The notes below the pieces were generated by a model, which made no database searches, was not told where the DNA came from, and worked only from the letters and a program-made list of their open reading frames with translations. From Solirubrobacter phytolaccae (lineage in GTDB: Bacteria > Actinomycetota > Thermoleophilia > Solirubrobacterales > Solirubrobacteraceae), in NCBI RefSeq assembly GCF_027587195.1, contig NZ_JAPDDP010000031.1, positions 1-64,000 of the forward strand: a stretch of 64,000 bases of DNA. The letters are read 5' to 3'. The translations under genes and the position numbers were made by a program. This document shows, piece after piece, positions 60,187-64,000 of this stretch; the first letter of the stretch is position 1; every line of letters starts with the position of its first letter.

Positions 60187-61284
60187 GTGGCCAGCCTCCC
60201 CAACACGAGCGCGCGGGTGCGAGTCGTCGTCGCTGACGACTCGCGCCTGATGCGCCGCATTCTCTCCGACGCCCTTTCTCGCCAGGGTTTCGACGTGGTC
60301 GCGGGTGCGGCCAATGGCGATGAGGCACTGGCCGCCTGCAACGAGCACCGGCCCGACGCGATGACCCTCGACCTGCACATGCCCGGCCTCGACGGCCTCG
60401 GCGTGCTGCGCGCGCTCAAGGCCGGCAAGGCCACGAGCGTCCCGGTCATCGTGGTCTCCGCGTTCTCCCCCGCCCACGGCGCCCGCGCGGTCGACGCGCT
60501 GGCCGAGGGCGCGTTCGACCTCGTCGCCAAGCCGGCGATGGGTGAGTCGATGGACGAGTTCACCAAGGACCTCGCCCGCAAGGTCAACGACGCGGCCGAC
60601 AGCGGCAAGGCGCGTGCGCGCCGCCGTCTGGCGCCGGCCACGTCCGCCGCTTCCGTCACCCCGCTCGTCAACAAGCCTGCCGTGGCGCGCGTCGCTCCGG
60701 CCCGCCCGGTCCGCACGGGTGGCAAGAAGTTCGTGATGATCGCTTCCTCGACCGGCGGCCCGAAGGCCCTCGGGGAGCTGATCCCGAAGCTGCCGTCGCC
60801 GCTCGGCTCCGGCTCGGTGATCGTCCAGCACATGCCGCCCGGCTTCACCGCCTCGCTGGCGACGCGCCTGGACGGCACCTCGCGCCTGAACGTGATCGAG
60901 GCCAAGGCCGGCGACGCCGTCGACCCCAAGCGCCTCCTGCTCGCCCCTGGTGGCGCGCATCTCCGCATGGAGAAGGACGGGCGCGTGCGCCTGTCCGACG
61001 ACGCCCCGATGGGTGGCCTGCGCCCGCGCGCGGACCTCACGATCGAGGACGTCGCGAAGATCTACGGCTCCAACCTCGTGCTGGTCGTGTTGACCGGCAT
61101 GGGCAAGGACGGCCTGGAAGGCGCGAAGGCGGTCAAGAAGGCCGGCGGACGCATCCTCGTCGAAGCCGAGTCGACCTGCGTCGTCTACGGCATGCCGCGC
61201 GCGGTGGCCGAGGCCGGCCTCGCCGACGAGATCCTTCCACTCAACGACCTGCCCGCCGCAATTGCCCGGGAGGCCGGCGCATGA
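60187..61284 (+). CDS. cheB: Chemotaxis response regulator methylesterase CheB
   Basis: A 365-residue receptor methylesterase and deamidase. The receiver (about 10-120) has VVVADDSRLMRRIL with phospho-acceptor Asp62 in TLDLHMPGLDGLGVL and FDLVAKPA. A Lys/Arg/Ala-rich linker leads to the esterase domain with nucleophile Ser188 in ASSTGGPKALGELIPKL, His in VIVQHMPPGFTASLA and Asp in LTGMGKDGLEGAK. GTG start. It overlaps cheR by 4 bp. Confidence 0.95.
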   Translation: MASLPNTSARVRVVVADDSRLMRRILSDALSRQGFDVVAGAANGDEALAACNEHRPDAMTLDLHMPGLDGLGVLRALKAGKATSVPVIVVSAFSPAHGARAVDALAEGAFDLVAKPAMGESMDEFTKDLARKVNDAADSGKARARRRLAPATSAASVTPLVNKPAVARVAPARPVRTGGKKFVMIASSTGGPKALGELIPKLPSPLGSGSVIVQHMPPGFTASLATRLDGTSRLNVIEAKAGDAVDPKRLLLAPGGAHLRMEKDGRVRLSDDAPMGGLRPRADLTIEDVAKIYGSNLVLVVLTGMGKDGLEGAKAVKKAGGRILVEAESTCVVYGMPRAVAEAGLADEILPLNDLPAAIAREAGA

Positions 61285-62219
61285 CCCTTCCCCCTCGTAC
61301 CCCCCTCACGCCGCGCAAGCCGCTGATCACGCCCAAGGGCGTCGATCGTCCGGCCCGCACGCCGCTGGCGCCGCGCCCGGCCACGTCGGCCGCGCCGGCG
61401 CGTCCCGCCGCCGCGCGCCCCGCCGTCGGCACCGCGAGCCTGAAGAACGACGATTTCACCGCCCTGTGCGAGCTCGTTCGCACGCTGTGCGCCGTGGATC
61501 TGCTCCAGTACAAGCGCAACCAGATGGAGCGCCGCGTCCGCACGTGGACCGAGCGCCGCGGCACGCCGGACCTGACCGAGTACGGCAAGATCCTGCGCAA
61601 GGACCCGCAGGAGCTCGACGCGTTCCTGGACCGCGTGACGATCAACGTCTCGCACCTGTGGCGCCACGAGGACCAGTTCGAGGTCCTGCGCAACAAGATC
61701 CTCCCGGAGCTGGCCGAGCGCAAGCGCCTGAAGATCTGGAGCGCCGGCTCCTCCTACGGCGCCGAGGCGTACACGATCGCCGCGGTCTGCCGCGAGACGC
61801 TGCCCAAGATCCCCGTGGAGATCGTCGGCACCGACCTCGACAAGCGCATGGTGGCCCGCGCCCGTGAGGGCTACTTCACCCCGGAGGACGCGCGCACGTC
61901 GCCGAAGGGAATGTTGCAGAAGCACTTCGACCCGCGTGAGGACGGCGGCTGGACCGCGAAGCCCGAACTCAAGCGCATGTTGCGCTTCGAAAATGGGGAC
62001 CTTCTGCGTATGGCGGTTCCCACCGCACGCTACGACGTGGTCTTCTGCCGCAACACCGTGATCTACTTCACGGAAGAGGTCCGGGACGCGCTGCACCAGC
62101 GGCTCGTCCAGGCGCTCTCGCCTGGCGGCTACCTCGTCGTCGGAACGTCTGAGCGCGTGTCCGACCCGAAGGGCCTCGGCCTGACCTCGCCCTACCACTT
62201 CATCTACCAGAAGAGCTAA
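61281..62219 (+). CDS. cheR: Chemoreceptor glutamate methyltransferase CheR
   Basis: A 312-residue SAM-dependent methyltransferase. After a Pro/Ala-rich start of about 50 residues comes the small helical domain, then NVSHLWRHEDQFEVL, IWSAGSSYGAEAYTIAAV for SAM binding, EIVGTDLDKRMVARAREG and VVFCRNTVIYFTEEVRDAL. It replaces the canonical AGCSTGEEPYS by AGSSYGAEAYT. This is a variant, though the SAM loop shape is kept. It overlaps cheB by 4 bp and cheA by one base (TAATG). Confidence 0.94.
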   Translation: MTLPPRTPLTPRKPLITPKGVDRPARTPLAPRPATSAAPARPAAARPAVGTASLKNDDFTALCELVRTLCAVDLLQYKRNQMERRVRTWTERRGTPDLTEYGKILRKDPQELDAFLDRVTINVSHLWRHEDQFEVLRNKILPELAERKRLKIWSAGSSYGAEAYTIAAVCRETLPKIPVEIVGTDLDKRMVARAREGYFTPEDARTSPKGMLQKHFDPREDGGWTAKPELKRMLRFENGDLLRMAVPTARYDVVFCRNTVIYFTEEVRDALHQRLVQALSPGGYLVVGTSERVSDPKGLGLTSPYHFIYQKS

Positions 62220-64000
62220 TGGACGAGTATCTCCCGATGTTCCTCGCCGAGGGGCGTGAGCACCTGCAGGAGCTCAACCTCGCGGTCGTTCAGATCGAGG
62301 AGACCCCCGACGACCAAGCAACGGTCGACGAGATCTTCCGCATCGCGCATTCCATGAAGGGGATGAGCGCGACGATGGGCTTCGCCGGCATGGCGGCCCT
62401 GACGCACGAGATGGAAGACGTGTTCGAGCTCCTGCGCCAGCGCGCGGGCGGCCTCGAGCGCGTCGCCATCGACGTGCTGTTCCAGTGCCTGGACGCGCTC
62501 TCCGCGGCGGTCGAGTCGATCGACGAGACCGGCCAGGAGAACATCCAGCCGCAGGTGCTGATCGAGAGCCTCCAGGGCCTCGTGCGCGAGCGCACGGCCG
62601 AGCAGGAGGCCGAGCGGATCGGCGTCACGCCGCCGCCGTCGGATCTCAGCGAGCTGGCCGACGGCCGGCGCGTGATCCAGATCTCCGCGCGCCTCGACGA
62701 CGACGTCTCCATGCCCGCCGTGCGCGGCTACATGGTCCTGTCGGTGATCGCGGGCTACGGCGAGACGCTCAAGTGCATCCCGTCGCCCGAGGACGTCGAC
62801 ACCTTCGACGGCCGCAACATCGACGCGTGGGTCGTCTCCGAGCGCACCGACACCGAGATCCAGGACGCGGTCGCGTCCGTGCCCGAGGTCGCCGAGGTGC
62901 ACGTCTTCGAGGCCGCTTCGGACGCCGCGCTCGACGCGCCGGACGAGGTCGCCGAGGAAGTCACCGCCCCGCCGGCCGCGCCGGTCGCGGCGCTCGACGT
63001 CGACGTGCCCGCGGGCGAGGCCCCCGAGGCCGCGGCTCCGGTCGCGCCGACGAAGCCCGCCGCCCCGGCCGCGCCCGCGCCGCCGGCCAAGGCCGAGAAG
63101 CCGCAGGAGAAGAAGGCCCACGGCGGCTCCTCCACCGTCCGCGTGGACGCGGAGCGCCTGGACCAGCTCATGCACTTCATGGGCGAGCTCGTCCTGCACC
63201 GCACGCAGGTCGAGGCGCTCATCCAGCAGGCCGACGTGCCGGGCCTCTCGCAGGCCATGCAGAACCTGACGCGCACGTCGCACGCCCTGCAGTCGATGGT
63301 CATGCAGGTCCGGATGATCCCCGTGGAAGCCGTGTTCCTGCGCTTCCCGCGGCTCGTGCGCGACCTCCAGACCAAGCTCGGCAAGCAGGTCGACCTGCAG
63401 CTCGTGGGCAAGGACACCGAGCTCGACCGCACCGTGGTCGACGCGCTCGGCGACCCGCTCGTGCACCTCGTCCGCAACTCGCTCGACCACGGTCTCGAGG
63501 GACCGGAGGAGCGCGTCGCGGCCGGCAAGCCCGCCCAGGGCATCCTCGAGATCTCGGCCCGCCACGCCGGCGGCAACGTGATCATCACGGTCGCCGACGA
63601 CGGTCGCGGCATCAACGCGCGCAAGGTGGCCGAGAAGGCCGCGGAGCGCGGGCTGATCGACCCGATGGCGGTCGACTCGATCGACATGCCGCGCGCGGTC
63701 GAGCTGCTGTTCACCCCCGGGTTCTCCACGGCCGAGGTCACGAGTGACATCTCCGGCCGCGGTGTCGGCATGGACGCGGTCCGCGCCGCGATCCGTGGGC
63801 TCGGCGGCGAGGTCATCATGACCTCCGAGCCGGGCAAGGGCACGAGCTCGCAGATCCGCCTCCCGCTGACGCTGGCGATCATGGCCGCGCTCATCGTCGA
63901 GGCCGACAACCGCCCGTTCGCGATCCCGCTGGACCGCATCGAGCGCACGGTGCGCGTCGCCGACCACGCGGTCCGCTCCGTGGCCGGGACCAAGATGCTC
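62219..64000 (+). CDS. cheA: Chemotaxis histidine kinase CheA, 3' end beyond window
   Basis: The open frame runs 594 codons to the window edge. P1 (HPt) has IAHSMKGMSATMGFAGM with phospho-acceptor His44. A P2-like domain (ACT-like strand VIQISARLDDDVSMPAVRGY) and a Pro/Ala-rich linker follow. P3 dimerises (VDAERLDQLMHFMGELVLHR), and P4 has VHLVRNSLDHGLEGPEER (N box), VADDGRGI (G1), LFTPGFSTAEVTSDISGRGV (F/G2) and GMDAVRAAIRGLGG. The P5 CheW-like end begins (LPLTLAIMAALIVEA) and is cut. The ATG shares its first base with the cheR stop. Confidence 0.95.
   Translation, partial: MDEYLPMFLAEGREHLQELNLAVVQIEETPDDQATVDEIFRIAHSMKGMSATMGFAGMAALTHEMEDVFELLRQRAGGLERVAIDVLFQCLDALSAAVESIDETGQENIQPQVLIESLQGLVRERTAEQEAERIGVTPPPSDLSELADGRRVIQISARLDDDVSMPAVRGYMVLSVIAGYGETLKCIPSPEDVDTFDGRNIDAWVVSERTDTEIQDAVASVPEVAEVHVFEAASDAALDAPDEVAEEVTAPPAAPVAALDVDVPAGEAPEAAAPVAPTKPAAPAAPAPPAKAEKPQEKKAHGGSSTVRVDAERLDQLMHFMGELVLHRTQVEALIQQADVPGLSQAMQNLTRTSHALQSMVMQVRMIPVEAVFLRFPRLVRDLQTKLGKQVDLQLVGKDTELDRTVVDALGDPLVHLVRNSLDHGLEGPEERVAAGKPAQGILEISARHAGGNVIITVADDGRGINARKVAEKAAERGLIDPMAVDSIDMPRAVELLFTPGFSTAEVTSDISGRGVGMDAVRAAIRGLGGEVIMTSEPGKGTSSQIRLPLTLAIMAALIVEADNRPFAIPLDRIERTVRVADHAVRSVAGTKML

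Overview
The window is 64 kb of chromosomal DNA from a high-GC actinobacterium. Third codon positions are almost always G or C, and GTG and TTG starts are common. The gene content points to the Thermoleophilia, order Solirubrobacterales (Solirubrobacter or Conexibacter-like). The support is RNase Y beside recA/recX/miaB, a MurT-GatD pair, a paired YYYxG membrane protein and Agl23-type protein, a collagen-like secreted protein, and a complete chemotaxis set. This placement is inference, because there is no rRNA in the window. I saw no rRNA, tRNA, CRISPR array or insertion sequence. About sixty protein genes are supported. Two run off the edges, and two more are broken.

Layout. 0-7 kb: a cut-off HNH-repeat/coiled-coil gene with a tiny ORF in front of it, a metallo-beta-lactamase-fold hydrolase, then a flippase-like protein and the paired Agl23/YYY membrane proteins. 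7-13 kb: an enolase-superfamily enzyme, a small membrane protein, an ECF sigma factor co-translated with an O6-alkylguanine methyltransferase, a lipoprotein cyclophilin, a HAD phosphatase, an aldo/keto reductase and a LysR regulator. 13-18 kb: a collagen-like protein, then a tightly overlapping lipid kinase-murT-methyltransferase-gatD operon. 18-22 kb: a four-gene OpuC/ProU-type compatible-solute ABC transporter. 22-26 kb: a GGDEF-EAL protein, a hemolysin III protein, dUTPase (no normal start codon) and two tandem paralogous membrane proteins. 26-33 kb: hflX, then dapE-dapC on the + strand converging with miaA-dapF-NmrA-dapD on the - strand. 33-38 kb: a FIST-domain protein, an SDR, a broken MscS channel and an alkaline phosphatase behind a possible Pho box.

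38-39.5 kb is an accessory patch of about 0.9 kb without protein genes. It follows a frameshifted DNRLRE gene. It holds a 15-bp-armed inverted repeat, three 51-bp tandem hairpins whose inner stems change in a compensatory way, and a 20-bp-armed palindrome. 39.5-50.5 kb, all on the - strand, carries an intein-interrupted radical SAM gene under two LexA-type palindromes, a GNAT acetyltransferase, miaB, rny, recX and recA, then a large sensor kinase co-translated with a CheR. 50.5-57.5 kb, also on the - strand, runs in transcription order ftsK, a RodZ-like gene, cinA, thpR and a secreted peptidase-like hydrolase. 57.6-64 kb on the + strand holds an OmpR-type two-component pair and the operon cheW-cheB-cheR-cheA, which is cut at the right edge.

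Themes. Cell-envelope and peptidoglycan supply (dap genes, MurT-GatD, FtsK, RodZ-like), DNA repair (RecA, RecX, Ogt, dUTPase, the LexA-boxed radical SAM) and chemotaxis dominate. The points most worth checking are the DapF homologue with both catalytic cysteines replaced by serine, the covarying tandem hairpins, the twin LexA sites on the intein gene, and a hairpin core repeated at two unrelated gene ends.
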